64,000 nt of DNA from Symbiodinium natans (lineage: Eukaryota; Sar; Dinophyceae; Suessiales; Symbiodiniaceae): the NCBI GenBank assembly GCA_905221605.1, contig CAJNDS010002257.1:571422-635421 (forward strand), in the 5' to 3' direction. How positions within the stretch are numbered: the first letter of the stretch is position 1; every line of letters starts with the position of its first letter. The notes under the pieces were generated by a model, which was given only the letters and a program-made list of their open reading frames with translations, did not search any database and was not told where the DNA came from. The translations under genes were made by a program, and so were the position numbers. Below, in pieces: positions 34,171 through 44,204 of the stretch.

Positions 34171-35423
34171 AGGGTCTTCATATCCTTCAGCTCAAACTTT
34201 TCTCCTTCCAGGTACTCCTTGGCTAGTTGCTCCACTGGGTCACAAGGCTGTTGGATGCTGGCAAGAGTTGTTTTCCCCTTAACTCGACGTTCAGGTTCAG
34301 GCCAGTGTGCTTCCAATGGCGGCGGTTGGTGAATTTTGTCGCTATCCACCAAGTACGGCCTGAAGTGCACGCTCGTGATGTACTTGCCATTATCCAAGCG
34401 AACTACCCGTCCTTGGTGTACATCACTTGAATACCCCACGAACTTGCCTTCCACCCATCGTTCGTCCAGGTCGTAGGATCCACCAGTTCCAAAGGTCTTC
34501 CCCTTCACGAAGGTGGTCGTGCCGAAGGTGAGATCCTTGTCCTCCCGTCGACCAAGAGCAAGGTCACGCTGCTGTTTCGCAGCAAAACAAGCCGCTAATG
34601 GCCAACATGTTCGTGGCAGCCCCGAACTTCTGAGGAGTGTCCGGCAGCGTGTTTTCAGTCTCTTCACCAGGGCTTCAGCTCTTCCATTCTGTCGAGGCTG
34701 CTGTGACTCTGCCGTTGTTACCAGGACATCTCTTTCAGATAGCCATGCTCTCAAAGGGTGACCTTGAAGTTCACGACCCCTATCCGAATGCACCCTAGTC
34801 AGCGGTAGCCCATCCTGGGTTTTCATTGGCTTCACAAAGTCCAGGGTCTGGTACTCGATGTCGTCGCCGATGTGCTGGTAGATCATTCTGAATCGTTCGT
34901 TCAGCTCCCTCTGATGTTCGTCCATTGGTTCATCTTTCGGCAGTTGTGTTGGTATCTCCTCCATCGGGTCGTCGTCATCCACTCCAAGCCCTAAGTCCTC
35001 CAAAGGGTCGTCATCCTTTGGCTCTTCGACCTCCGTGTTGGCTCGCTTGCCTTCCGTGGACGACTCCAAGCGAGGATGGCAGTATGCTCCCACCAGGAGG
35101 TACCTGTAGTGCTGGGCATCTGCGGTTTCACCCTTGACTCTGAAGGGTCCTGCGGTGTCTGCACTCCGGGAATATGCTGAAGGTGACAAGCATCGCCGGT
35201 GGGCCCTTCCTGTGGCCGCTGTTGCCACACAGGTTTTGCACCTGCGATCGTAGGGAACGTGCCCCGCTCGGACATGGTCCTCCCACAATGCTTGATCTCC
35301 TTCTCGGTCATCTCCTGGGGTTTCATCATTCTCGCCAGCTGCCTCCAAGATATCCCTCTTCCACCATTGGTCCTCCAAAGCTTCATGCCCTTGTAGATCT
35401 CCTCCTTCAGAGCTGTTGACCAA
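34059..35423 (-). CDS. Copia-1 integrase
   Basis: 454-codon frame. HHCC zinc site: H50, H55, C62, C65 (DHVRAGH...CKTC). Catalytic triad D89 (RSADTAGPF), D214 (HSDRGRE) and E250 (NGRAE), with 35 residues between the last two, as in retroviral-type integrases. The D-D gap is enlarged by an acidic insertion at 118-170. A C-terminal GKFVGYSSD...HFRPYLV region fits the copia GKGYxxxx-like integrase tail. It overlaps the Gag-protease frame at 34991-35423 and the RT frame at 34059-34170. The segment upstream of about residue 42 is better read in the Gag frame. Confidence 0.92.
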   Translation of the reverse strand: MVNSSEGGDLQGHEALEDQWWKRDILEAAGENDETPGDDREGDQALWEDHVRAGHVPYDRRCKTCVATAATGRAHRRCLSPSAYSRSADTAGPFRVKGETADAQHYRYLLVGAYCHPRLESSTEGKRANTEVEEPKDDDPLEDLGLGVDDDDPMEEIPTQLPKDEPMDEHQRELNERFRMIYQHIGDDIEYQTLDFVKPMKTQDGLPLTRVHSDRGRELQGHPLRAWLSERDVLVTTAESQQPRQNGRAEALVKRLKTRCRTLLRSSGLPRTCWPLAACFAAKQQRDLALGRREDKDLTFGTTTFVKGKTFGTGGSYDLDERWVEGKFVGYSSDVHQGRVVRLDNGKYITSVHFRPYLVDSDKIHQPPPLEAHWPEPERRVKGKTTLASIQQPCDPVEQLAKEYLEGEKFELKDMKTLWEHLRPLLPPTSRIRRSEVHGEQGHVRKQANLPMVE

Positions 35424-38400
35424 TTTGATGGCGGCCTCCCTATGGCATTCTGTTCTTCCTCCCAGCGCTCAGGGTTAATGACCTGTCCCTCCACGTCCAG
35501 GTTGGTCGCAAGGATGTAGGGAAGTTGTCCCTCATCAGGGTTCATCTCGATGGCCATAAGCCCGAATGTCTCCCGGATCTTAGTCCATGCCATATCCTTC
35601 CAGAAACTTCCGGTACCTGGCTGTTCCATCGCCACAAAGGTCGGTCGCACCCCATGAAACTTTGAACCTCGTTGGCCCACAATCCAGACCAGCCAGAACA
35701 TTTTCATGAGAAGCTCACTGTTGTCTCCTTGTCGGGGAGGGCCTCCATATAGTCCCTCCAATTGACCTCGTGCTGCCGCCCGCAGGAGTGTCTTCATGAC
35801 CGCCGGATTGTTCATCAGGTTGAACCCCTTGGACTTCACGATGTCAATCTTCAACGAGAACAAAGCATCGCTTTCCACCTCCCGACCATTATCCATTCCA
35901 CTGAACAGGTGCACCATCCATCTGGAGTTCATCATGGCCCTTCGGTTGGCCCGGTTCATTGGCAAACCCCTCATCATCTTAGCGCCCTCCCGGTCTGAGA
36001 AGTCGTAGTCATTGGATCCAACCATCTTCAAGATCTCCGTCTCGGTGCATGGGCCTAATGGGAAATCCGGGTCCAACATTGCCCTCCTCAAAGATTGGCG
36101 GGACCCCGTTTGTATGAACTCGTCCAGGTGCTCCTCCCAGGTGACGCCCTCTGGGTTAGGCTGCAGCACTGCCACCGTGCCCTCCAAGGTCTGGCGTTGT
36201 AACCGTTTGAGCTCGGCCTCCTCCAGCTCGCCGATCAAGTCTAAGGCCTCCGTTTCCCGCAAGACAGGACAATTTCCCACGAGCTTGGTAGGTAGGAGGC
36301 CATACTCCGGGTGGAAAACCTGGAGGCCCCTTTTCCGGTTCCACTGAAGACTACACCCCAGGGATTGTACTAGGTTTCCAAGAGGGACTATAGTGCCTGT
36401 TTCGCCCTCCATCGTCTCTGGCAGCAATGTTCCCGAGACCGTTTGTCTGAGCCTCACCACACGACCGTCCGCTAACTGCACTGAGACCCTTGTCGACCGT
36501 TGGATCTCATCTTCCGACTTTGCCGCTCTGAAAGCATGCGTGGCTCCACTGTCCAGTAGAGCCACACCCTCCTTGTCCAGGCCCTGACTCTTCAAGAAGA
36601 GGTTCACCGAGGCAATGGATTCATCCGTTTGGACTTGAAGTGGCGCTAACCTACGGATCTTCGCCAGGAATTGTTCAGCCAAATCCCTGATCTCTGCAGT
36701 TTGAGGCGGTGGTGGATCCTGGAAGAGGACGGTCGAAGCTGCCGAGGAGGATCCTGAGGAGGTGGTTGCCGTCGTTCCCGCAGAGGCTGGGACTGATTGA
36801 GGTTGGTTGGCTCCCAATTCAGGTTGTTCTTGTAGAGGTAAGGGAGGCTGTTGGCTCGAGGTTGTCATCGCTGCCATCGGAGGTGGTGAGGTTGGCTTTT
36901 CCCCAGATTGCCTGACAGGGCACTCCGACTGACGATGATTCTTCGACCCACAACTCCAACATCTTGAGCGTTTGTCCTCCTTTGAAGCCTTTGAAGTGAA
37001 GGCATGTGAGAACTTACATGTCGTTCCACGACGACACCCCTCTGTCCCATTCCAGAACTTGCACGGCGCCTTCTGACCCTTCGATGGACTTCCTGTCGGG
37101 CTCGTTGGACTTGACTCCGTTGTAATTCCCTTCAACTTTGGTTGCTCTCCACGAGTCAACGGGATCGCCTGCTGGAGCTCTGCCAAAAGGTGGTCCGAGT
37201 AGGTCAGGACTGAGGTCAAAAAGGGCCTGTATGGCAGCTGAAGTTCTTGCTTCGCCATGTTCAGCTTGAAAGCCATGTCCTTATTCGCCTCCACGATCTT
37301 CTTGGCAGCTCCATCAATGGCCATCAAAAGAACTGAACCATCCGGCAAGCTCACCCCCATCTCTCCCGCTCTTGTGACCAACTTCTTCCACTTCCTTAGC
37401 GCGCTTATCAACTCCAGTGGACTATCGGAAGTCGGAATGAACTCCAGCTGTCGTATCAGTGATGCCCTCTCCGATGTGCCTCCTGGTGCATAGATCGTGT
37501 GCAGCTTGAACACACAGTCCTTCGCCTTGTCGATCCGTAGCATCATGATCTCGGCCTTAATCTGTGGAGGCATCGCCTGAAGCAAGAGCCCCATCACCCT
37601 TTTCTCCAACCTGAGCCATTTTACATCGTCCACGAACTCGTTGTCATTGGCCCTGATCTTCAGCCTTTGGAGAGGAGTCTCGGTCTGGTAGGCCTGGTAC
37701 GCTTGGATTGCCAGGTTCGTCACTGCCTCCCACCAGCTGCCAGCCTTATCGGTAAGGGGTCCAATCAACTGGCCCGTCTCATACATCCATTCCAAGAAGG
37801 CCACAGCGCTGGTATCCACATAGGCCTCTGGCATCTTCGGCAACTCAATCGTCCCTTTCAAGAGCTCAGGATCTTGGCCTTCCTTCTTCATCTGTAGAAG
37901 CTGTAGTTGTTGGATTCCGTGAGCCAACAACTGCAGCGGATCACTTTCCTTCTTTCCACCACTGGCCGCATCACTACGACCATCATCACGAACACCATCC
38001 CCTTCAGGTCGAATGTTCCCCTTGACGCTCTCATTCTCGGCCATCTGCAGAACTTGTTCTCCTGGAGGATGATGGGCCAGTGGGTTGGTTGGCTTCCCTG
38101 TACTGGTTTGTGTAGCACCACCGCCCAATTCACCACTGGGCAACTCAAACGAAACCCTCCTTTCCTGACCATCACCTTCTCTACGATAGGCTTCTAAACC
38201 AGGCGGGGCTGAAGATGCGGTTGCCGCTGAAGATACCACCACCTCAGGTTCAGGGACCCCTTGACGAAGTTGTCGAACATCCCCACTCATCCTTTGAGTT
38301 GTTGGAGTCTCATTTGCCCCAAGCCCAAAGCGATCTCCTCGTAGTTCCGTTGCACGACCAACCCCATCTCCCCGTAGCTGAGGAGTGGCTTGAAGGAGCT

Positions 38401-39547
38401 CCTGGAGAACTTGACGAAGGCCATCGTTCTCTTCCTGGAGCTGTTGGACCCTTTGGTCCCTTCCTTGAAGTGCCAGCTGCACCTGCTTTCGGACCTCCTC
38501 CTGAACCGCTTCCGGTGACACCGAATCACCTGATGACTGGCTCGGAGCACCAGTCGGTCCTGGTTGAATCAACGATGTTCGCTGCGTCCACTCACTCATG
38601 GCTTGGCGCGTCATTGGATCGAGCAGTGATCCAGTAGGTCCAGAGGGTTCTGCATGTGGAGTCTGTTGAGAATACCACGATGCCGGCGAGCTCATAGGTG
38701 TAGTTCTAGTTCTAACGATCTGAGCAGTTTCCCTCATGGGTTCCACCGCCCGTCTTCGGAACAGTCCACGTAGTCGCTCGTGCCACACCATATGCTCTTC
38801 ACTCACTTCTTCTGGTAATCGCTCTCCACCTTCTGGATCGTAGCCCGCCATCTGGACCATTCTCCTTGCTCTCAACTGGACAGCTGAAACCAAAGCACTC
38901 CTCTGTTCATCCAACTGAGCCATTGCTTGCAAAGTCCCAGGATGATGTTGCGCCCCATGGGGAATCATCGCCAAGGACCGGGAATCATCCTCAACCTCCT
39001 GGCTGTTATCCACCAAGCGGAGCTGTGGTGCTACAGGTAGCTGATGCTGTTCAGTTGCTTGAGTCGGTCGATCCGATGGGGCCGAGACGTGGGTCACCTG
39101 CTGCTGAGCCTCAGCTGATGAACCTTGAACTGGTAGCTGCGGAGAAAATGCTCTTGGCGCTGTTGCTGGATGCTGCTGAACCAACCCTAAACCTGAGCTA
39201 ACCCTCGTAGGATCGTGCGTGCTCGCGTCCAGTCCGGTTGTCGTCGCTCCAGGTCCGGTTAACGTTGGTTGTTCATCCATACGGCCAGAAACACCCACTC
39301 CACTTGGCTGCACACCGTTCATCATTGGTACCATCTGTTGCTGATCGGCCCTGCCAGGATTCAGGGTACCATAGTTCGCCAGCCCACTTGCTGTTCCCAT
39401 AGTGCCAGCTGAACGTCCAGGTCCTTGTGTTCCTTGCTCGCCCTCCGCCTGTGGCATCATTGGGCTCATAACCTGTCCGGTTGGAGACCGGTGGTTATGT
39501 GATGCAGAGGGATTCGAAGCCATGGCATGAGATCGCAGCACTCCCAA
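34991..39547 (-). CDS. Copia-1 Gag, protease and methyltransferase-like domain
   Basis: 1518-codon frame. N-terminal Gln/Pro/Gly-rich region; predicted helix about 345-390; Gag core about 570-790; CCCH finger C829-x8-C838-x5-C844-x3-H848; CCHC knuckle C863-x2-C866-x4-H871-x4-C876; aspartic protease LLDSGATHAF (D999). A Rossmann-type methyltransferase-like domain follows at about 1210-1335: MVHLFSG (1211-1217), acidic D1235, GGPPR (1268-1272) and MEQP with following SFW (1307-1316). These align in order with motifs I, IV and VI of C5-cytosine methyltransferases, but the catalytic PPC cysteine is arginine here. The first methionines (39547, 39523) lie inside the 5' LTR, so translation would cross the primer site. 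After about 1418 the frame is out of register with the integrase. Confidence 0.92.
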   Translation of the reverse strand: MGVLRSHAMASNPSASHNHRSPTGQVMSPMMPQAEGEQGTQGPGRSAGTMGTASGLANYGTLNPGRADQQQMVPMMNGVQPSGVGVSGRMDEQPTLTGPGATTTGLDASTHDPTRVSSGLGLVQQHPATAPRAFSPQLPVQGSSAEAQQQVTHVSAPSDRPTQATEQHQLPVAPQLRLVDNSQEVEDDSRSLAMIPHGAQHHPGTLQAMAQLDEQRSALVSAVQLRARRMVQMAGYDPEGGERLPEEVSEEHMVWHERLRGLFRRRAVEPMRETAQIVRTRTTPMSSPASWYSQQTPHAEPSGPTGSLLDPMTRQAMSEWTQRTSLIQPGPTGAPSQSSGDSVSPEAVQEEVRKQVQLALQGRDQRVQQLQEENDGLRQVLQELLQATPQLRGDGVGRATELRGDRFGLGANETPTTQRMSGDVRQLRQGVPEPEVVVSSAATASSAPPGLEAYRREGDGQERRVSFELPSGELGGGATQTSTGKPTNPLAHHPPGEQVLQMAENESVKGNIRPEGDGVRDDGRSDAASGGKKESDPLQLLAHGIQQLQLLQMKKEGQDPELLKGTIELPKMPEAYVDTSAVAFLEWMYETGQLIGPLTDKAGSWWEAVTNLAIQAYQAYQTETPLQRLKIRANDNEFVDDVKWLRLEKRVMGLLLQAMPPQIKAEIMMLRIDKAKDCVFKLHTIYAPGGTSERASLIRQLEFIPTSDSPLELISALRKWKKLVTRAGEMGVSLPDGSVLLMAIDGAAKKIVEANKDMAFKLNMAKQELQLPYRPFLTSVLTYSDHLLAELQQAIPLTRGEQPKLKGITTESSPTSPTGSPSKGQKAPCKFWNGTEGCRRGTTCKFSHAFTSKASKEDKRSRCWSCGSKNHRQSECPVRQSGEKPTSPPPMAAMTTSSQQPPLPLQEQPELGANQPQSVPASAGTTATTSSGSSSAASTVLFQDPPPPQTAEIRDLAEQFLAKIRRLAPLQVQTDESIASVNLFLKSQGLDKEGVALLDSGATHAFRAAKSEDEIQRSTRVSVQLADGRVVRLRQTVSGTLLPETMEGETGTIVPLGNLVQSLGCSLQWNRKRGLQVFHPEYGLLPTKLVGNCPVLRETEALDLIGELEEAELKRLQRQTLEGTVAVLQPNPEGVTWEEHLDEFIQTGSRQSLRRAMLDPDFPLGPCTETEILKMVGSNDYDFSDREGAKMMRGLPMNRANRRAMMNSRWMVHLFSGMDNGREVESDALFSLKIDIVKSKGFNLMNNPAVMKTLLRAAARGQLEGLYGGPPRQGDNSELLMKMFWLVWIVGQRGSKFHGVRPTFVAMEQPGTGSFWKDMAWTKIRETFGLMAIEMNPDEGQLPYILATNLDVEGQVINPERWEEEQNAIGRPPSNWSTALKEEIYKGMKLWRTNGGRGISWRQLARMMKPQEMTEKEIKHCGRTMSERGTFPTIAGAKPVWQQRPQEGPTGDACHLQHIPGVQTPQDPSESRVKPQMPSTTGTSWWEHTAILAWSRPRKASEPTRRSKSQRMTTLWRT
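39456..39473 (-). promoter_or_regulatory. Primer-binding site of copia-1 (internal Met-tRNA type)
   Basis: Directly downstream of the 5' LTR the minus strand reads GGTTATGAGCCCAATGAT. Its complement contains GGGCTCATAACC, the anticodon stem and loop (CAT) of initiator-type tRNA-Met, rather than a tRNA 3' end. Half-tRNA priming of this kind is known for Drosophila copia. Confidence 0.7.
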
Positions 39548-39754
39548 TTTTCAAGAACGCAACATCGAAAGTAAGATATGCTGTACATAGGACCCTTGCC
39601 TGTTATGCCACTTGATCGCCTTCATTGCCTTCATAGCTTTCATGGCCTTCATGGCTTCATGGCCTTCATGGCCTTCAGGCTTCTTTACACGTGTGGCTCA
39701 TTCGGACCTGGTCCTCATGGCTGCAATGCGGTGGTGACATGTTTCACACCAACA
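39474..39754 (-). repeat. Copia-1 5' LTR (upstream in transcription)
   Basis: 281 bp, TG...CA, one base different from 30129-30409. It contains the putative Gag start codons near its inner end. Confidence 0.95.
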
Positions 39755-40032
39755 GGGTCCTAAACGCTTCATCTTTAAACCCTGCAGGCTATAGGGTTGA
39801 GGTTTAAAGGCTTAGGGTTGAGTATTTAGGCATTAAGCCCACGCCCATAGAGTTTAAACCTTAAGGGTTTGAGGTTTAGGCATTTAAGCCCCGACCCTAA
39901 GCCCTTTAGGGTCAGAACCCGTTAACAGGTTTTAACTCTATAGGCACTGAAGGTATAGAGTCCCAGTCAGTAGGTTCTTTTAACCTTTAAGCTTTATAGG
40001 GTCTAAAGTCTAGGGCTTTTCAGGGTTTATCT
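39755..40032. repeat. Degenerate TTTAGGG-like satellite, middle part
   Basis: Continues the satellite at 29941-30128 (first five bases are the copia-1 target duplication) and runs directly into the copia-2 LTR at 40033. Words such as GGTTTAGGCATTTAAGCC and TTTAGGGT recur. Confidence 0.75.
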
Positions 40033-40263
40033 TGAAGGTGAGGACCGGGAAGGGACATCACCAACTAGACGGGCTCGCGCGGTTGACACTTTTTCTATGG
40101 CGGCTGGGCGAAGATGCACGTGACTGCAGATCTACTACAAACAAGCTCAACAAGACGAAGCAAACAACCAATCAGGGTGTACTGCTCTACATGTTTCTTT
40201 ACACTGTACACTATACAAGCTAGACATCTTAGAAAAACTTTCATGGCTCAAGAAGTTACTTCA
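40033..40263 (-). repeat. Copia-2 3' LTR
   Basis: 231 bp, TG...CA. Against 57423-57664 it has about five substitutions and four small indels (4-bp insertion, 12-bp deletion, two single bases), clearly older than the copia-1 pair. Confidence 0.85.
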
Positions 40264-40477
40264 CAGCATGTTCAGACGCCTGACCTTGGACCTTTGGCAC
40301 CTGACCTCAAACCTGTGACCTCTTGCGCCTGCAGATCGGCCTCGCCTGTTGGTGGGCTTCAACGGCCTGCACGGTATGCGTCACGGCAGACGCGGCAGAG
40401 GGTCTTAGAGGTTAGTGGCGGATTACGTCTTAAACCCCAACAAGTAGGGTCAAGGTGTGCACAATCCCCATGGTGTG

Positions 40478-42296
40478 TCAGGTAGTACGGGCCCTGTGGC
40501 ACTTCGTACTGCGTGTGGATTTGAATGCGCGGCATCGGCGGGTCAGAGTTGGTAGAAGACTTGGGTCGGTCTGTGTGGCGATCTCACGCACAAGCGGCGG
40601 TGGTGATGAACGACGAGTCCTCGTGCAGGATGAGGACGCACGCTCTGCAGGAACTTGGGCTGCTTGTGCTGAGACGGCCTCGTCAGTTAACGGGCTTGAA
40701 GACACTGCGCCTGCTACCGGGGCGGCTGCAGAAACGTCCTCAAGTCTCATGCCCTACAGTTGTGCTGCCAGTTCGTCCTCAATAGACCGCTGCATGCGTC
40801 GCAAACGCCGGGCTCTACGGGACGATGCGTGGGCTCCAGCCCACCAGGCATCAACACACTCCCACACTTTCTTCCATGCCAGCCATAGCGTAGAACGCAA
40901 GAGACCCGTCAAGCTGAAGTTCATGGTCTCATCTCGGACACTCTCGGAAGGCTGGATTGTCAACTGCAACTGACGTGCTCGGCCTGACCTCTTGGTCGGC
41001 GTGGGTCGTCTCACCAACAGTGAAGGTTTGCATCCCCCAAAGCTGGACGAGCTCTTCTATCCGAGCTGAGGGAAGCGCCTTCGCGGCGAGCTGCTCGACC
41101 CCTGGGCAAAACACCAGCCGAAGTTCACCTGACTGAGTTTGCTCGCGGAGGAATTCCGCCCTCGCACGTAGATGGCGAGTCCGCCATGACCCATGCCCAT
41201 TTAGGGCAACTGCACACTCAATCGATGCTATCAGCTCACTTTCGGCAGTTGACAACGTCACAAAGGCTTGTCTCTCAGAACGCCGCGCAACAACAGGGCA
41301 ACCGAACAAGCAAACGCACCAGCCACCATGCGATCGAACGCCGTCGGGCGCAAAGCTCGCGTCGCTATACCCTTGCAAACTCGTCTCATCGGCAACAAAG
41401 TGACAAGTGCCGCGGATTTAGTTCTTTGAAGGTATGCGAGCGTTCTCTCGGCCACCCTCAGGGCTCTTTCGGGGGCTTTGCGTGACAAGCTTGCCAACAG
41501 CGACGCAGTGTAAGCAAGATCGGGCCGGGTCCTCTGAGACAACCACAGAAGTTCACCAGTCACCTGTTGTGCTTGGTGGACGGCCTCCCCATCGGGAGGC
41601 GTGGTGTCTCCCTCGCCGACTTCAAACGACGCAAGTTCTCGAGGACATGGGATCTTGCCTTTCACGTGGGCAGGCACGTTGTGCAACCTGAGGACTTCCT
41701 CTGCGTACGACTGCTGCGACAGGACAAACCCTTTCTCAACAACAAGGATGTCTACACCCAAAAACTTGATCGGCTGCTCTGGGGTTGCCACCACAAGCGG
41801 TGTTGTGGCCCACTTGTCTTGCAGCGCCTGTGCCAAGCTTCTGAGAACACCCTCCGGCCCACGCAACAAAAAGTCGTCAACGTAGACCAGCAGTGCACCT
41901 TCAACCTTATCATCCCTTACCCTAATGACCTTCCACCAGTTAGCGTCAAGAGTGGACTGCTCAAGCCTAAACTTGTCTCCTTCAAACTCCCATTCCAACA
42001 CGCGCAAGCAAGAGTCACGAAACTGTCCCCACAAACGCGGCGCTTCACGGAGGCCGTAGACAGCATGGGAAAGAATCCATAACTCATGCGCAGATGCAAG
42101 CCCGAGTTTGATGAGTAAGCGGGGCGGAGTCAAGGCAAAGATTGGGAAACCCTCAAGATCTGGAATTGGGGTCTTGAGGAACGCGCTGGTGATGTCCAAA
42201 ACACCCAACAACCAGCCAAAAAGACTGGCTAAGGCAATCACAGCTCTCAAGCTCTCGGCCTGTTCTCCGCCTGCCAGGTTGATTGTTGCTGGGCAA
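40478..42296 (-). pseudogene. Copia-2 reverse transcriptase, RNase H and C-terminus (broken)
   Basis: The RT part (42250-41258) has LDITSAFLK, AVYGLREAPRLWGQF, LLVYVDDFLL and IKFLGVDI. Its upstream part ends at about 42296 in an in-frame stop, where copia-3 begins. RNase H (41378-40929) follows in another frame with GYSDASFAP and LSTAESELIAS, but the segment that should carry the Asp-Asn motif before GSWRTRHLRARAEFL is missing. A basic C-terminal region continues through 40754-41017 and 40478-40750, the latter with REIATQTDP resembling the copia-1 tail. At least two frameshifts and one deletion. Confidence 0.85.
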
Positions 42297-42429
42297 TGGG
42301 TTCACGCAGACCATGCATGCAAGACCCGGGTCCGTGTCCAGACCTTTTTGAAGCAGAGCGTGCCCCAGTGAGACGCCGTATCACTGGCAAACACCCGCCG
42401 CCTGGCGAGGTAGGCCTGCTGACGCTGCC

Positions 42430-43125
42430 GTGCGTGTTGCGCAGCCCGCCACAGCTACGTGGGAAGAGTATGAGGCCAAAGGCAGAGCTTTGCTTGCAGA
42501 CTTTGACCCTGACAGCGCCACCAACTTGTTGATGTTGATACGCCAGGACTTTCCTGAAGAGCAGAACAAAGCTGGCATGCACCGTTACGCAGCTATGGTA
42601 GGAACCTTGCGTGCCACGTGGTCCAAGCCGTGGTTGGCATCGTTGTGCGCCCGTCTCCTTGCGCATCATGCCCCTGACGCCACGTTTACCTCAGTGTATC
42701 TGTCCAACTCGCATCAGACGCTGCCGTCGTCTACACTTGGGGACAAACCAGCGTATCTACCTGAAATCCAACTCTCTGCAATCTCACCCTTTGCAGCTGC
42801 GACTGAGGAATATGACTTGGTACCCCGGGCAGCCTTCCCGGGACACTTCTGTTGGACTCCTAATGCCATCGATCACCCTGTTGCAGAAGCCTCTGCATCA
42901 ACCGATGATGCAGTCCCAGGATCATCAGCCGGTGCATCCGAAGCCATGGTGATCAACCGTGACTCCACACTCAGGGTCATGCGTGCTGCATGTGTAGCAC
43001 TTGGCCTAAGTAAGCATGGATCCAAGGCAACGTGCTGGGATAGGTTGGTGAGACACATGCGTGAAGCGGACTTGCTGACGTCCACCATCAGCTCCTCCTA
43101 TCGCACAAACACCTGCCGAAGCTGA
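42430..43125 (+). pseudogene. Copia-3 N-terminal remnant with SAP-like motif
   Basis: 231 open codons, no start supported. Residues about 180-212 (STLRVMRAACVALGLSKHGS then KATCWDRLVRH) resemble a SAP motif, a small DNA-binding helix pair. The rest is unrecognised. It lies just upstream of the integrase but in another frame, the break being near 43080. Confidence 0.55.
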
Positions 43126-43126
43126 T

Positions 43127-44201
43127 GTGAAGCAGCATGAGGTTACACATGAACCTTATCAGCCTTGGTGTCGTGCGTGTGTTCAATTCCGAGCCAGACA
43201 AGACAAGCATGCGTCAGAGGCAAGGCATGCAGACACATCACGACCAACCTTGAGTGCTGATTTCGGTTACTTTTCTAGGCGTCCCGATGATAAGGATAAG
43301 CTAACTTGTTTGTTCTTGCATGACAGGTTCAGCAAGGCATGCTATGCCATCCCAACTGAGCGCAAAGGTGGTGCCAGCCTGACGCACATGGTCACTGAGG
43401 CTGCTCGCTTTGCTATGTGGCTTGGCCATAAGTCCCTTCAGCTTCGTTGCGACAACGAGAATGCCATTGTCGCACTTTGCACAAGCCTTCAGAAAGTCCT
43501 TAGAGGTCTAGGTGTGGATGTGATCCGGGACACAGTGCTTGTTGAAAGTCACCAGAGTAACGGTCCCGCTGAACAGGTGGTCGAGATTGTACGACAACAT
43601 GCTGCAGTGCTCATGTCGTGATTTGGAGCATGCGTGTGGAGCCAATGAGGGTCAGATCCTTTTCTCCACGCGGCATCCCATCTACTCGTGGGCGATTGCT
43701 CATGCTTGCTGGATACGGAATCGCTTCACAACTGCCAATGGAATGACACCGTATGAATGCGTGACCGATTCACCATACTCTGGCATGATCTGCAGGTTTG
43801 GTGAGTGTGTTCTTGCTTACTTGCGTCCGGAAGGAAAGTCAGCACCCAGATGGTGCCACGGCCTTTGGCTAGGCAAGGCAGCCTTGAACGACGCCCGCAT
43901 CATTGGAACCAAAGAAGGCCTATTTGTGACCAGGTCAGTTCGACGATTCGATGAAGCCTTTGATTCCAAGCGTGCTGCTGAGTTTTCCGTGTATGTGTGG
44001 GAGCATGGTCTCGCAAGCATAGGTGGACAGCTGGTGTTGAGCAAGCGTCGTCCTGCCCCAACTGCTGTCCCGATCCCTGCGTCCGAGGAAATCCATGTTG
44101 CATCGTTTGGTGTGCCTCTTCCGAGCGCTATGCCTGAACCATCCCATGCCGGGGATGTTGCTGGGTCTGATGTCCTGTCACCCGTAGATCACCATCCTTG
44201 A
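43127..44201 (+). pseudogene. Copia-3 integrase (frameshifted)
   Basis: Zinc site H4, H8, C15, C18 (HEVTHEPYQPWCRAC), catalytic D45 (LSADFGYF), D109 (LRCDNENA) and E149 (SNGPAEQ) lie in 43127-43621. The frame changes near 43580-43620, and the C-terminal domain continues in 43539-44201 (WAIAHACWIRNRF, GMTPYECV, HGLWLGK). All catalytic residues are kept; the split is a single frameshift. Confidence 0.85.
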
Positions 44202-44204
44202 GCA

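Larger units (their letters stand above)
30129..39754 (-). mobile_element. Copia-1: near-intact Ty1/copia-type LTR retrotransposon
   Basis: 9626 bp, read on the minus strand. The 281-bp LTRs begin TG and end CA and differ at one base. A 5-bp target duplication GGGTC lies at 30124-30128 and 39755-39759. Order in transcription: Gag, CCCH and CCHC fingers, protease, methyltransferase-like domain, integrase, 2OG-oxygenase-like domain, reverse transcriptase, RNase H, C-terminal membrane segment and Cys/His motif. Integrase before RT, the RVT_2-type RT with YVDD and the 5-bp duplication place it in copia. One LTR difference means a very recent insertion, yet coding capacity is spread over four overlapping frames. 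Confidence 0.95.

Noticed and set aside
42297-42430. A 5' LTR for copia-3
   Set aside because: No sequence here recurs near 55.3-55.95 kb and no TG start or primer site is visible; treated as truncated.
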